Below the pieces are notes generated by a model that made no database searches, had not been told where the DNA came from, and saw only the letters and a program-made list of their open reading frames with translations. Below are positions 1-7,917 of a stretch of DNA of 64,000 nucleotides, one piece after another (position 1 is the stretch's first letter; each line of letters begins with the position of its first letter). Both the position numbers and the translations under genes were made by a program. This DNA comes from Paenibacillus sp. RUD330 (GTDB taxonomy: Bacteria > Bacillota > Bacilli > Paenibacillales > Paenibacillaceae). The stretch is taken from the NCBI RefSeq assembly GCF_002243345.2, contig NZ_CP022655.2, positions 5,388,001 through 5,452,000 on the forward strand, in the 5' to 3' direction.

Positions 1-497
1 ATATCCAGGGACAGGCCCAGATTATGCTCGCTATGTCCTGGCGGAAGCGCCGAATTGCCCCCAAGCTCGCGGTAGAGCTTGGCCTGCTCCTCGTTGCTCC
101 GATAGCCGCTGCTGATCAGAAAATGGTTGACCCCATCCTTGTCCGCGTCCTTCACCATCGCAATGAACCGCTTCGCCACGCTCTCGGATAGCCGGATCTT
201 GTTGTCGAGAAGCCCGTAGCCCTCCAACAGCTCCTTGTGCTCGTACAGATTGACCACATCGGACTTGCCGTCCTTGGAAGGAACGGCATGCTCCTTGTTG
301 ACGAGCACCAGATCCCCCTGATGGATCCGGGATTTGCCGAGCGATATCGACTGCTCCTTCTCTGCGCCGCTGTCCGGGGCAGCCGATTCTTCCTGCTGCG
401 AAGGCTTAGGCCCTGCCGTGGACGAAGGCTCGGGATGCGCCGATGCGCAGCCGGCCGCCGCCAGGAGCAGCAGCATTGAAATCCATCTCTTCTTCAT
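1..497 (-). CDS. VanY-type D-alanyl-D-alanine carboxypeptidase lipoprotein (C-terminus beyond window)
   Basis: A peptidase of the M15B/VanY type, expected to remove the terminal D-Ala from peptidoglycan stem peptides outside the membrane. Translation from the ATG at 497 gives a lipoprotein signal with lipobox AAGC (Cys17) and then a low-complexity spacer. A peptidase domain follows with the block YRSNEEQAKLY and the zinc motif SEHNLGLSLD, which matches SxHxxGxAxD of the family. About 165 codons are visible; the rest lies left of position 1. A GAAAGGAAAA ribosome site supports the start. It lies downstream of a VanR/VanS-like pair on the same strand, suggesting regulation by that pair. An LdcB/YodJ-like relative is the main alternative. 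Confidence 0.85.
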   Translation of the reverse strand, partial: MKKRWISMLLLLAAAGCASAHPEPSSTAGPKPSQQEESAAPDSGAEKEQSISLGKSRIHQGDLVLVNKEHAVPSKDGKSDVVNLYEHKELLEGYGLLDNKIRLSESVAKRFIAMVKDADKDGVNHFLISSGYRSNEEQAKLYRELGGNSALPPGHSEHNLGLSLD

Positions 498-760
498 AAG
501 TCGCTTTTCCTTTCGCTCTGTTCTTGCTCCAGCATAGGGGCAACTAGTTAAAAAGGAGTTGAGGCCTTATAAATTTTTCCTTAAATCGATTATTGCATCC
601 GTCAGCGGTCGGGCAGGCAATCGGACAGGGCGATCGGCGGATCGATCCGGAATCGGAAACGCCAAACAGCCTCCGCCGGCCGGCGGCCGGGAAGGCATGG
701 CAGAATCCTTCCTGCTTCATGAAAGGCTTTTGGAGCAGTCGCGCTTGCGGGCGACGCTCT

Positions 761-1864
761 TCATCCGGCTTGGCCTTGCAGCGGCAGGCGCACCTCGAAT
801 ACGGTCCGGATAGCGCTGCTATCGGCCGCAATCGTCCCTTTGTGCCGATCGATGATGTTTTTGGCGATGAACAGGCCGAGCCCCGTGCTTCCTTCCTGAT
901 GGGTCCGGGCCCGATCGCCGGTGTAGAACATTTCGAACAGGCGGGGCAGCTCGTCCTCCGGAATCATATCGCCGTAATTGGCGATGCGGACGACGCCCTC
1001 CGCGCCCTCCCTGCCGCATTGGACATCCACGAACTCCCCGTCCCTGCCGTACCGGGCCGCGTTGGCCAGCAGATTCTCGAACACCCGCGCGAGCAGCTCG
1101 CCGTCCCCGTTCACAATGATGCCGGGAGCGATGTCCGGCCGGATGCTCAGGCGGCTTTTCTGGAACACGGGATAGAGCTCCTCATTCAATTGGGCGAGCA
1201 GCTCGCTCAGATCCAGAGGCGCGGTCTCGAGCGGAAGCGTGCTGTAGTTCATCCGGGTGACCTCGAACAGGCCGTCGATGAGCTTCTCGAGGCGCTTGGA
1301 CTTGTTGAAGGCAATGGACGTGTAATGGCTTTTCTGCTCCTGGGACAGGCCGCCGTCCCGAAGGATCAGGTCCAGATAGCCGAGCACGGATGTGAGCGGA
1401 GTGCGCAAATCATGGGCCAGATTCAGCACGAGCTGGTCCTTGCTGTTCTCCGCGAAGTCGCCCCGCTCGACGGCGCGCTGCAGGTTGGCGCTGGCCGCAT
1501 TGATATCGCGGGCGATGCTCTCGAACTCGTCTCGCGAAGCGATGTCGACGCGTCCGCTGAAGTCGCCGGAAGCGAGGCGCCCGATTCCGGCCGATATTTC
1601 GCGGAAGTAGGCGGCGTAAGGCGTCGTCAGAAAGAAGAAGAACAGCACCGCGAGCGGGACGAACAGGATCAGGAAGAAGTTGAGATCGCCAAAGCTGCGG
1701 ATGGCATGGCGGAGCCGCTCGAGCGGCTCCCCGTATCTCACATGGCTGCTGTAGTAATACTGAAGCGCCTTGAACACGGCATACGTGACCAGGCCGGACA
1801 GCAGCATGCTGAGCGCCAGCAGCGCGATCATTCGGGCCCGGAAGCTTCTCAGCCACTTATCCAT
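761..1864 (-). CDS. VanS-like membrane sensor histidine kinase
   Basis: Sensor kinase of a two-component system, 367 aa. Two transmembrane segments (about residues 10-32 and 60-80) flank a short extracellular loop. A HAMP linker follows (about 83-135), then the HisKA motif NLAHDLRTPLTSVLGYLDLI with the phosphorylated His, and a HATPase_c domain with ENLLANAARYG (N box) and GSTGLGLFIAKNII (G box). The short sensor loop and H-box sequence resemble VanS. The start overlaps the response regulator stop by 8 bp, so the two are translationally coupled. The carboxypeptidase gene lies 263 bp downstream. The ligand is unknown; a cell-wall signal is inferred from the neighbour. Confidence 0.9.
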   Translation of the reverse strand: MDKWLRSFRARMIALLALSMLLSGLVTYAVFKALQYYYSSHVRYGEPLERLRHAIRSFGDLNFFLILFVPLAVLFFFFLTTPYAAYFREISAGIGRLASGDFSGRVDIASRDEFESIARDINAASANLQRAVERGDFAENSKDQLVLNLAHDLRTPLTSVLGYLDLILRDGGLSQEQKSHYTSIAFNKSKRLEKLIDGLFEVTRMNYSTLPLETAPLDLSELLAQLNEELYPVFQKSRLSIRPDIAPGIIVNGDGELLARVFENLLANAARYGRDGEFVDVQCGREGAEGVVRIANYGDMIPEDELPRLFEMFYTGDRARTHQEGSTGLGLFIAKNIIDRHKGTIAADSSAIRTVFEVRLPLQGQAG

Positions 1865-2543
1865 TGAACTTGTATCCCACTCCCCAGACCGTCTTGATCC
1901 ACTTGTCCTTGTCTTCTCCCAGCTTCTTGCGCAGGGTGCGGATATGCACCATCACCGTATTGCCGCTGTCGAAATACTCCTCTTCCCACACATGGCGGAA
2001 AATGTTCTCGGCTGCGAACACCTTGCCGGGATGGCTCGCGAGCAGATGCAGAATATCGAATTCCTTGGGCGTCAGCTCCACGCCATGCCCGTATACGGCG
2101 ACCGTGCGCCGCATGGAGTCGATCGCCAGCCCCCCGGCCTCCAGCACCGAATGCTCCTCCTTCGGCCGGCTCAGCTGCATCGACCGCCGCAGCTGGGCGT
2201 TCACCCGCGCCACGAGCTCAAGGGGATTGAAGGGTTTCGTCATGTAATCGTCCGCCCCCATGACCAAGCCGGATATTTTATCGAAATCCGAGGTTTTGGC
2301 GCTCAGAATGATGATCGGGATATGATTCTCCACACGGGTCTGCCGAGTCACCTCGTAGCCGTCGAGTCCCGGCATCATGATATCGAGAATGGCGAGGTCG
2401 ACCCGCTGCGACTGGATCGTCCGCAGCGCCTCTGTGCCGTCTGCGGCCTTGACCACGTTGTACCCTTCCTTCTCCAGATGCAGAGCGACCAGGTCGGCAA
2501 TCTCCGCCTCGTCATCCGCGACCAGAACCGTAATCCGCTTCAT
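1857..2543 (-). CDS. VanR-like OmpR-family response regulator
   Basis: DNA-binding response regulator, 228 aa, partner of the kinase that overlaps its 3' end. The receiver domain (about 1-120) shows the acidic pocket VADDE, the phospho-acceptor Asp in LAILDIMMPGLDG and the Lys in MTKPFNP. The C-terminal winged helix (about 135-228) ends in the typical IKTVWGVGYKFNG. I chose the ATG at 2543 because GGGGAGGCGG sits upstream; the frame stays open another 34 codons without a better start. It is predicted to control the van-like cluster and possibly itself. No vanHAX-type genes are visible, so glycopeptide resistance should not be assumed. Confidence 0.92.
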   Translation of the reverse strand: MKRITVLVADDEAEIADLVALHLEKEGYNVVKAADGTEALRTIQSQRVDLAILDIMMPGLDGYEVTRQTRVENHIPIIILSAKTSDFDKISGLVMGADDYMTKPFNPLELVARVNAQLRRSMQLSRPKEEHSVLEAGGLAIDSMRRTVAVYGHGVELTPKEFDILHLLASHPGKVFAAENIFRHVWEEEYFDSGNTVMVHIRTLRKKLGEDKDKWIKTVWGVGYKFNG

Positions 2544-2651
2544 CTGCTGTCCGCCTCCCCGATTGCCGCCCTCTAGGCATGGCTTTTCTTCAGTTCTACC
2601 AGAGTTGGCTCCAAAAAACCAATCATTCGGGCAGACTATAGTCAAAACAGG

Positions 2652-2680
2652 AAAAAGACCGCCCGCGAGAGGCGGCCCTA
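2652..2680 (-). terminator. Rho-independent terminator of the zinc-ribbon gene
   Basis: On the minus strand GGGCCGCC and GGGCGGTC form a stem around a 6-nt loop and are followed by TTTTT. It lies 24 bp after the stop of the yjdM-like gene. Confidence 0.7.
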
Positions 2681-2703
2681 CCTGAGCAGTCCCTCCGGAT
2701 GGC

Positions 2704-3045
2704 TCAGCTTTTCTTGACGAATTCGGACTTCAGCTTCATCGCGCCGAAGCCGTCGATCCTGCAGTCGATGTCATGGTCGCCTTCGATCAGACGGATGTTC
2801 TTCACCTTCGTGCCGATCTTGACGACAAGGGAGGTCCCCTTGACCTTAAGGTCCTTGACGACCGTGACCGAATCGCCGTCATTCAAAACGTTTCCATTCG
2901 AATCCTTCACGATGCGGGCATTCTCTTCGTTCGAGGCGGCTGCTGCGCCGCTCCATTCATGGGCGCATTCCGGACAAATGAACAAATCGCCGTCGGGATA
3001 AGTATACTCCGAAGCGCATTCCGGGCATTTGGGCAAACTAGCCAT
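2704..3045 (-). CDS. yjdM: PhnA/YjdM family zinc-ribbon protein
   Basis: Small cytoplasmic protein (113 aa) of the PhnA/YjdM family, historically called alkylphosphonate utilization protein although its biochemical role is unsettled. The N-terminus has a zinc ribbon, CPEC at about 8-11 and CPEC at about 24-27. The C-terminal PhnA domain contains [16 protein letters not shown] and ends with [10 protein letters not shown], both typical of the family. The length matches the family. It appears monocistronic, with its own terminator. No phosphonate genes are nearby, so I do not infer a phosphonate pathway here. Confidence 0.9.
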   Translation of the reverse strand: MASLPKCPECASEYTYPDGDLFICPECAHEWSGAAAASNEENARIVKDSNGNVLNDGDSVTVVKDLKVKGTSLVVKIGTKVKNIRLIEGDHDIDCRIDGFGAMKLKSEFVKKS

Positions 3046-3163
3046 TTTATCCGAAGCTCCAATCGGTCGGATCGCATGTCCGAGGCATGATTTTATCTTG
3101 CCCAGTATAGGACATCATGCGGGAGCCTGCAATCGGACGACAGCCATCCCGGAATATAGGTCG

Positions 3164-3598
3164 TTACAGCAGCACCCTGTCCTCCAGAATCGTCTTCATG
3201 CTGATCATGGACTTGGAGCTGCCCATGCGGGCGAGCGAATCCTGGAAGTCCGCCAATTGCTCGATCGAAGCGGTTTGGACCTTGATCATATAGTTGTATT
3301 CCCCGCTGATCCGGTGCAGCTCCGTCACTTCGGCTGCCTGGCCGCAATAATCGACGAGCTCCTGGCAATGCTCGGTCTTCATCATGATGAAGGCCGTCGT
3401 TCCGCGGCCAAGCCTGCTCAAGTCGAATCGGACTGTATAACCCGTAATGAACCCTCTCTCCTCCAGCTTCAGAATCCTCTCTTTGACGGCTGGCTGGGAC
3501 ATGCTGATCTCCTTGCTGATCTGGGCAACCGGGATTCGTCCCCGGGCTTGAAGCAAGAGCATGATTTTATGGTCGGACTCATCCAGCAATGTATTCAT
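3164..3598 (-). CDS. Lrp/AsnC family transcriptional regulator
   Basis: Regulator of 144 aa with the normal Lrp/AsnC layout. An N-terminal helix-turn-helix (about 1-60) contains ISKEISMSQPAVKERILKLEERGFI. A C-terminal RAM/AsnC ligand-binding domain (about 68-144) contains the GEYNYMIKV strand. Such proteins bind amino acids or related small molecules and form octamers. It is divergent from the VOC gene at 3763, with about 160 bp between the starts. That AT-rich spacer is the obvious place for its operators, and the VOC gene is a plausible target. The effector cannot be read from sequence. Confidence 0.9.
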   Translation of the reverse strand: MNTLLDESDHKIMLLLQARGRIPVAQISKEISMSQPAVKERILKLEERGFITGYTVRFDLSRLGRGTTAFIMMKTEHCQELVDYCGQAAEVTELHRISGEYNYMIKVQTASIEQLADFQDSLARMGSSKSMISMKTILEDRVLL

Positions 3599-3762
3599 TT
3601 CATTCTCCTTTCCAACGGAATGAACAACCTAAGGCATCAACTTTATTTTGCCGTTTATTATGCAGGTAAATACGTACATAAACCTTCATACATGCATGTC
3701 GATCTCCAATAGACTTCCCTATACTGAAGGGAAATTCCTTCAATGAAATGGAGAGATGCTTC

Positions 3763-4227
3763 ATGGCCGTCAGAGGTCTTGCGCATGCTGCGATCCAAGC
3801 CAAGGATTACCGGGCGACACTCAACTTTTATCAGGAGGCTCTCGGTTTCCGAGTCGCTCATTCCTGGAGCCTGCCTGCCTTCTCGATCCGCGAGGCGTCC
3901 CTGCTTGTATCGCCGGACAAGAGAACGTGCATCGAAGTATTCGGGCCGGAGGCCGATATTCCCGCCCAAGGCCGCCCAGCCGCTGCCGGGGAGGAAATCG
4001 TCCATGGAGCGCTGCTGCATCTGGCCTTCTACGTCGACGATGCGGAGCAGTCCTATCGTCATGCAATCGCCTGCGGGGCAAAGCCGCTCATCGGGCCTGA
4101 AGTGTTGGCTCTCGGAAACCCTGTGATGACCGTGCGCAATGCCCTCGTCCACAGTCCGAACGGTGAAGTGCTGGAGTTCATGGAAGAAATCGACTTCGAT
4201 TCTCTCCGTCCCGACAGCATGGAGTAA
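3763..4227 (+). CDS. VOC (glyoxalase/bleomycin-resistance fold) protein
   Basis: A 154-aa member of the vicinal oxygen chelate superfamily. It opens with VRGLAHAAIQAKDYRATLNFYQEALGF-like features: a metal-ligand His in the first beta strand and NFYQEALGF in helix one. It closes with VHSPNGEVLEFME, whose Glu is a typical last metal ligand. I prefer the ATG at 3763 because GGAGAG lies 7 nt upstream; an in-frame ATG at 3748 would add five residues but has no ribosome site. Substrate unknown (glyoxalase, dioxygenase or resistance functions all occur in the fold). It is divergent from the Lrp regulator. Confidence 0.82.
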   Translation: MAVRGLAHAAIQAKDYRATLNFYQEALGFRVAHSWSLPAFSIREASLLVSPDKRTCIEVFGPEADIPAQGRPAAAGEEIVHGALLHLAFYVDDAEQSYRHAIACGAKPLIGPEVLALGNPVMTVRNALVHSPNGEVLEFMEEIDFDSLRPDSME

Positions 4228-4240
4228 CTGCCTCTCAGGG

Positions 4241-4268
4241 AGCATGGCCGTCCGCGGCCATGCTTTAT
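4241..4268 (+). terminator. Terminator after the VOC gene
   Basis: AGCATGGCCG and CGGCCATGCT form a 10-bp perfect stem with a TCCG loop, followed by a short TTATT tract, 13 bp after the stop codon. Confidence 0.65.
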
Positions 4269-4288
4269 TGCTGTCCGCTCCCGACGGC

Positions 4289-5009
4289 TCAGCCCGGATA
4301 CCAAAAGGGCTTGCAACGGCTGAAGCCCTCGTGGTCATCGATGGCTTTGCCTATCCGCTTCAGCATGTCCGCCGTCTCTGCCGGTCTTACCCGGACGTTC
4401 CAGGGAACGGATGAGAGGCAGACCAGGCCGATATAGAGCGCATACAGCTGTCAGAAACCGGCCGTCCGGCTCCCCGCCATAGACGATCAGGTTCCCGGCA
4501 TGATAGTCATGATGCTGGAGCACGCTTCGCCTGCCCTCCGTCAGCCCGATATGTTCCTGCAGAAATTCCAGCAGTTCCCGGCCGCGGTCCAGACAGACGC
4601 CGCAGGCCTCGTAGTCCTGCCTGTAGGAGCGAAGCCGGGCCAAGATCCGATCGTGACAAGGCTCAGCCTCATCCGGGACGCTTGCCCTGTGAATCTTGCG
4701 CAGCTCCCGCCCATCATGAATTCCGATCGATTCCTGCTCCCCGACCGGCAGACGAGGCAGCGCCTCCGCTGCGTCTTCCCCCTCGATATAGGTGACGAGC
4801 ATATTAACCCAGCCCTTGATCCGGCAAGCTGCCGGACAGGACGGGCCTGGAGCACAGAACGTCCAGCCTTTCCATTTCCTCCAGAATCCCGTACTCCCGC
4901 GCCTTCGCGTCGACTTGCCCGATCCCGTACCCGCCAGCCGATCCGAATTCCTTAAAGTGGAAATGAACGAATCGGCGCCGGGCGGCGTCATATCGCTATG
5001 AAAGGCCAT
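4289..5009 (-). pseudogene. Decayed aminoglycoside-phosphotransferase (APH) family kinase
   Basis: Three reading frames must be joined to recover an APH-family protein. Reading leftward from about 4970, one frame gives FHFKEFGSAGG and REYGILEEMERLDVL. Near 4805 the signal moves to another frame, giving MLVTYIEGEDAAEALPRLP, ELRKIHRASVP and the Brenner-type QHHDYHAGNLIVYGG. Directly after that comes GEPDGRF, then a third frame LYALYIGLVCLSSVPW ending in CKPFWYPG (stop at 4289). In intact relatives the IDF(D/N) metal-binding loop and about 30 more residues lie between HAGNLIVYGG and GEPDGRF. Here they are missing, so the gene has lost its catalytic Mg-binding Asp as well as its frame. The N-terminus is also unclear. 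Confidence 0.8.
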
Positions 5010-5029
5010 AAGGAAAGATTCGCGCTCAA

Positions 5030-5062
5030 GGAATCGATTCGGCCGGCTGCCGAATCGATTCC
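5030..5062. promoter_or_regulatory. Perfect 14-bp-arm inverted repeat containing two GAATCGATTC palindromes
   Basis: GGAATCGATTCGGC, a 5-nt spacer and GCCGAATCGATTCC form a perfect inverted repeat. Each arm contains the 10-bp palindrome GAATCGATTC (5031-5040 and 5052-5061), whose centres are 21 bp apart, about two helical turns. It lies 53 bp before the start of the yxlE-like gene and just upstream of the APH remnant. There is no T-run, so it looks more like a paired operator than a terminator. The binding protein is unknown. Confidence 0.45.
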
Positions 5063-5115
5063 AACCACATCTTGTTCCCATCGCGGGAATTCCAAATACA
5101 CGGGAGGTAGCAATC

Positions 5116-5304
5116 ATGTCGGATATGCTGAAGCTCATTTTGCCGCTCGCCGTCCTGCAGCTCATTCTCATCGTCGCCGCTCTTGTCGATCTGTCCAAGG
5201 TCCGGCGGACCAACGGTCCCAAGTGGATATGGGCGATCATCATCCTGTTCTCCAGCCTGCTCGGAAGCGTCGCTTATTTCCTCTTCGGAAGGAGGTCGGA
5301 CTGA
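5116..5304 (+). CDS. yxlE: YxlE-like small membrane protein (PLD nuclease N-terminal-like domain)
   Basis: A 62-aa membrane protein with two predicted transmembrane helices (about 5-25 and 37-57). They are separated by the short motif DLSKVRRTNGPKWIWA typical of the PLDc_N family. In B. subtilis YxlE has this size and fold and sits in sigY-yxlCDEFG directly before the ABC genes yxlF and yxlG, the same order seen here; there it is associated with negative control of the ECF factor SigY. Ribosome site GGGAGG. No sigY, yxlC or yxlD homologue is present here, so the regulatory role is uncertain. Confidence 0.8.
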   Translation: MSDMLKLILPLAVLQLILIVAALVDLSKVRRTNGPKWIWAIIILFSSLLGSVAYFLFGRRSD

Positions 5305-6213
5305 ATGCCGTTTCTTGAAATCGCCCGGCTGTCCAAATCCTTCGGCAGCAAGGAAGCCGTCGGAGATCTGTCGTTCACCGTCGGGGAGGGCCGCTGCGCG
5401 GGGCTGCTCGGGCCCAACGGCGCCGGCAAGACGACGACCCTCCTCATGCTCGCCGGCCTGCTCCCCCCATCCGGGGGCAGCATCTCCTTCGACGGCAAGA
5501 GCGGAGGCGATATCCGGCCCAACATCGGTTATCTGCCCCAGTATCCGGCTTACCCGAACTGGATGAGCGGCCGGGAATTCCTGGCCTTCACAGGCCGCCT
5601 GGCCCGTCTGGGAAAAAAAGAAGCCGCGGACCGCAGCTCTGAACTGCTGGAGCGCGTCGGTCTGGCGGACGCCGCGGACCGCCGGATCGGAGGTTATTCC
5701 GGCGGCATGAAGCAGCGCCTGGGCATCGCCCAAGCGATCATTCACCGGCCGAAGCTGCTGCTGCTCGATGAACCGGTATCGGCGCTGGATCCACTCGGCC
5801 GCCGCGAGGTGCTGGAGCTGCTGCAGGAGCTGAAGCAGGAGACGACGATTCTGTTCTCCACCCATGTGCTTCACGATGCGGAGGCGGTCTGCGACGACAT
5901 CCTCATCATCCGGGACGGGCGCATCGCGCTGGGAGGCGAGCTTCTCCAGGTGATGCGGGAGCATACGGAGCCTGTGCTGACGGTAAGGTTCGCCGAGCCC
6001 CGCGCGGAGTGGACCAAGGCTCTGGCGGGACTTCCATGCGTCCGGCAAGCGGACAGCCTGCCTGCCGGCGTCAAGCTGGCCTTGGCGGGAAATCCCGAAG
6101 CGGCGAAGACCTCTGTCCTGCAAGCCATTTTAGAGAACGGAATATCAATCTCCAGCTTGGAAACCGGCCAATCGACGCTGGAGGATCTATTTGTAAAGGC
6201 GGTGCGGCCATGA
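5305..6213 (+). CDS. yxlF: ABC transporter ATP-binding protein, YxlF-like
   Basis: ATPase subunit of a two-gene ABC exporter or permease, 302 aa. Walker A is GPNGAGKT (about residues 38-45), the Q-loop is YLPQYPAYP, the signature GYSGGMKQRLG, Walker B LLLLDEP and the H-loop Thr-His in FSTHVLHDAE. The C-terminal 80 residues form the extra domain found in this drug/lantibiotic-exporter-like subfamily. The start codon immediately follows the yxlE-like stop, and its own stop overlaps the permease start in ATGA, so the three genes are translationally coupled. The substrate is unknown; B. subtilis YxlF is the best match in context. Confidence 0.88.
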   Translation: MPFLEIARLSKSFGSKEAVGDLSFTVGEGRCAGLLGPNGAGKTTTLLMLAGLLPPSGGSISFDGKSGGDIRPNIGYLPQYPAYPNWMSGREFLAFTGRLARLGKKEAADRSSELLERVGLADAADRRIGGYSGGMKQRLGIAQAIIHRPKLLLLDEPVSALDPLGRREVLELLQELKQETTILFSTHVLHDAEAVCDDILIIRDGRIALGGELLQVMREHTEPVLTVRFAEPRAEWTKALAGLPCVRQADSLPAGVKLALAGNPEAAKTSVLQAILENGISISSLETGQSTLEDLFVKAVRP

Positions 6214-6995
6214 CCCAGTGGATGGTTCTCTATCGGAAGGAAATGCTCGGCATGAGACGCAGCTACAAGTGGCTGTGGATACCGGTCGTCTTCATCCTGC
6301 TCGGCGTCATGAACCCGGTCACGGCCGCCTACATGCCGCAGCTGCTGGAGGCGAACGGCATCGCCAAGGAGGTCGCCGCCGCCATGCCCGTCCCTACCGC
6401 CGCCGACATCATGCTGAAGACGCTGTCCCAGTACAACACGCTCGGGCTGCTGATACTCGCCCTGTCGTTCATGGGCATCGTCTCCGGCGAGCGCCAGAGC
6501 GGCGCGGCGGTCATGATCCATGTGAAGCCCGTATCCCATCTGTCGCTGGCGACGGCCAAGTGGGCCGGCATGGCTTTCCTTACGCTCTCCGCCTTCGGGA
6601 TCGGCTACCTCGCCACCTGGTACTATACCGATATCCTCATCGGCAGCGTTCCATTCCCGCTCATAGGGCAGAGCCTGCTCCTGTACGCCCTATGGCTGCT
6701 GTTCGCCTTGTCGGCCGTGCTCTTGTTCAGCAGCGCGATGGATTCGCAGGCCGGAGCCGCCTTCCTGGCGCTGCTTGCGTTGGCCGTGCTCTCGCTGCTG
6801 CCGAGCCTGCTTGGCCGCTTCATGAAATGGAGCCCCGGCAGGCTCACCGGAGAAGCAGGAACGCTGCTCACAACCGGGAGTCTGGCTTCAGGCGCTTGGC
6901 TGCCCGTTGCGGCGGCTGCGCTGCTGACCGGCGCCATGGTTGTCGGTTCCTCGCTATTCTCGAAGCGGAAGGCAGGGAACACGGGAGCAAAATAA
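6210..6995 (+). CDS. yxlG: ABC transporter permease, YxlG-like
   Basis: Integral membrane subunit (261 aa) paired with the preceding ATPase by a 4-bp ATGA overlap. About six hydrophobic segments are visible: near residues 23-40, 80-96, 108-130, 145-163, 174-195 and 227-247. The block MGIVSGERQSGAAVMIHVKPVSH is characteristic of ABC-2 type permeases such as YxlG and NatB-like proteins. It ends the yxlEFG-like operon and is followed by a strong bidirectional terminator. Substrate unknown; envelope-active compounds are a guess only. Confidence 0.85.
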   Translation: MTQWMVLYRKEMLGMRRSYKWLWIPVVFILLGVMNPVTAAYMPQLLEANGIAKEVAAAMPVPTAADIMLKTLSQYNTLGLLILALSFMGIVSGERQSGAAVMIHVKPVSHLSLATAKWAGMAFLTLSAFGIGYLATWYYTDILIGSVPFPLIGQSLLLYALWLLFALSAVLLFSSAMDSQAGAAFLALLALAVLSLLPSLLGRFMKWSPGRLTGEAGTLLTTGSLASGAWLPVAAAALLTGAMVVGSSLFSKRKAGNTGAK

Positions 6996-7050
6996 GCGGG
7001 TAAGCGGACGCCGGTTCCGGGAATGGACTTCAGGAACCACAGCAGGAAGA

Positions 7051-7100
7051 ACCAAAAAAACACGCATAGGCCATGAGCCTTTTGCGTGTTTTTTGGTTTT
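7051..7100. terminator. Bidirectional terminator between convergent genes
   Basis: AAAAAAACACGCA and TGCGTGTTTTTT form a long stem with A/T tracts on both sides. It serves the yxlG-like gene on the plus strand and the lipoprotein gene at 7137 on the minus strand. Confidence 0.85.
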
Positions 7101-7136
7101 GTTTCCATGCCGATCATGCGTCCTATCGTCCATTCA

Positions 7137-7619
7137 TCAATCGAAGAATCCAGGAGGAGCGACCGAGAGCCAGCCTTCCTTCCCTGACTTTTCCAGGATG
7201 GGCTCCTTGTCTTCGGGAGCAAACGAGTCCAAGTCCGCAATCTGCCGAGGCTCGACCCGCTTCAGGTAATAGTTGTTCTTGTTATCTGCTAAGAGGAAGT
7301 AATGGACGCTCTCCGTCGACGTTTTGGCAGGGTATTGAAACTGAAGAACATAGATTCTAGCGATAGATCCGACTGGCGGCAACGCTATGGAGCTATCGGC
7401 TTCAGTCCATTTCTCAGCTGCAGCCAATGGGTCCGGATTGCTCTGCACCAGAATCAATTCGGGCTGCGCTTTCGTCGAATCGCTGCTGTAGAGCGACACA
7501 TTGATCAGGCTCAGCTTGCCTCCCGGCGTGCTGTCCGCCGTCTTCCCTTCGCCTGCTCCCGCTGAACAAGCCGTCAACAGCAGCACAAGAAGAAACCAGA
7601 ACGTCGATCGTCTACCCAC
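7137..7619 (-). CDS. Putative lipoprotein, function unknown
   Basis: A 160-aa protein with a clear lipoprotein signal: a short basic start, a hydrophobic core and lipobox LTAC (Cys18). The rest is soluble and predicted extracytoplasmic, with no domain I recognise. It contains a run of beta-like segments (SLINVSLYSSD, IARIYVLQFQYP, VHYFLLADNKNNYYLKRV) and a proline-rich end. It starts with GTG, chosen because AAAGGAG lies about 9 nt upstream and no in-frame ATG precedes the hydrophobic core. Probably monocistronic; it is convergent with the yxlEFG-like operon. Confidence 0.75.
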   Translation of the reverse strand: MGRRSTFWFLLVLLLTACSAGAGEGKTADSTPGGKLSLINVSLYSSDSTKAQPELILVQSNPDPLAAAEKWTEADSSIALPPVGSIARIYVLQFQYPAKTSTESVHYFLLADNKNNYYLKRVEPRQIADLDSFAPEDKEPILEKSGKEGWLSVAPPGFFD

Positions 7620-7669
7620 TCTTTTGTCTCCTTTAGTTTAAAAGGATGGAATATATAAGGTCTTTCCCG

Positions 7670-7858
7670 TTATTTCTTGAAGTGCGCAGCGAGGCTGAGC
7701 GCCGTTCCGATTCCGGTGCCCATGACAATTCCAACCGCGAAATGGTCCATCGCCGCTCCGAGCGAGGACCCGATGGCGATGCCGACTCCGATCCAGAGCA
7801 AGGCGCCTCCGTTTTTCTTTGGCTCCTGTCTTTCCGGATCAACAGGTTCATGCGCCAA
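7670..7858 (-). CDS. Small glycine-rich membrane protein
   Basis: A 62-aa protein with a charged N-terminus (HEPVDPERQEPKKN). One or two glycine-rich hydrophobic segments follow (about 19-33 and 38-56) with GxxxG-like spacing in GVGIAIGSSLGAAMD and GIVMGTGIGTALS. I place the start at TTG 7858, with AAGGGAG upstream; GTG at 7867 is in frame but too close to that ribosome site. No function can be assigned. It sits between the lipoprotein gene and the ogt gene, all on the minus strand, with 59 bp to the ogt stop. Confidence 0.6.
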   Translation of the reverse strand: MAHEPVDPERQEPKKNGGALLWIGVGIAIGSSLGAAMDHFAVGIVMGTGIGTALSLAAHFKK

Positions 7859-7917
7859 TTGGTCCACTCCCTTTCGCGTTGGCAGTCTTGCCTTTATTAT
7901 GCACAGAAAGGACTCCT

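Noticed and set aside
593-1867. 424-codon open frame antisense to the VanS-like kinase
   Set aside because: It mirrors the kinase exactly, has arginine/glutamine-biased composition and no start signal; the kinase motifs settle the strand.
1-2543. Full vancomycin-resistance cluster
   Set aside because: No vanH, vanA/B ligase or vanX gene is visible; only regulator, sensor and a carboxypeptidase are present.
2544-2645. Longer N-terminus for the VanR-like regulator
   Set aside because: The extra 34 residues lack conservation, and the GGGGAGGCGG site clearly marks the ATG at 2543.
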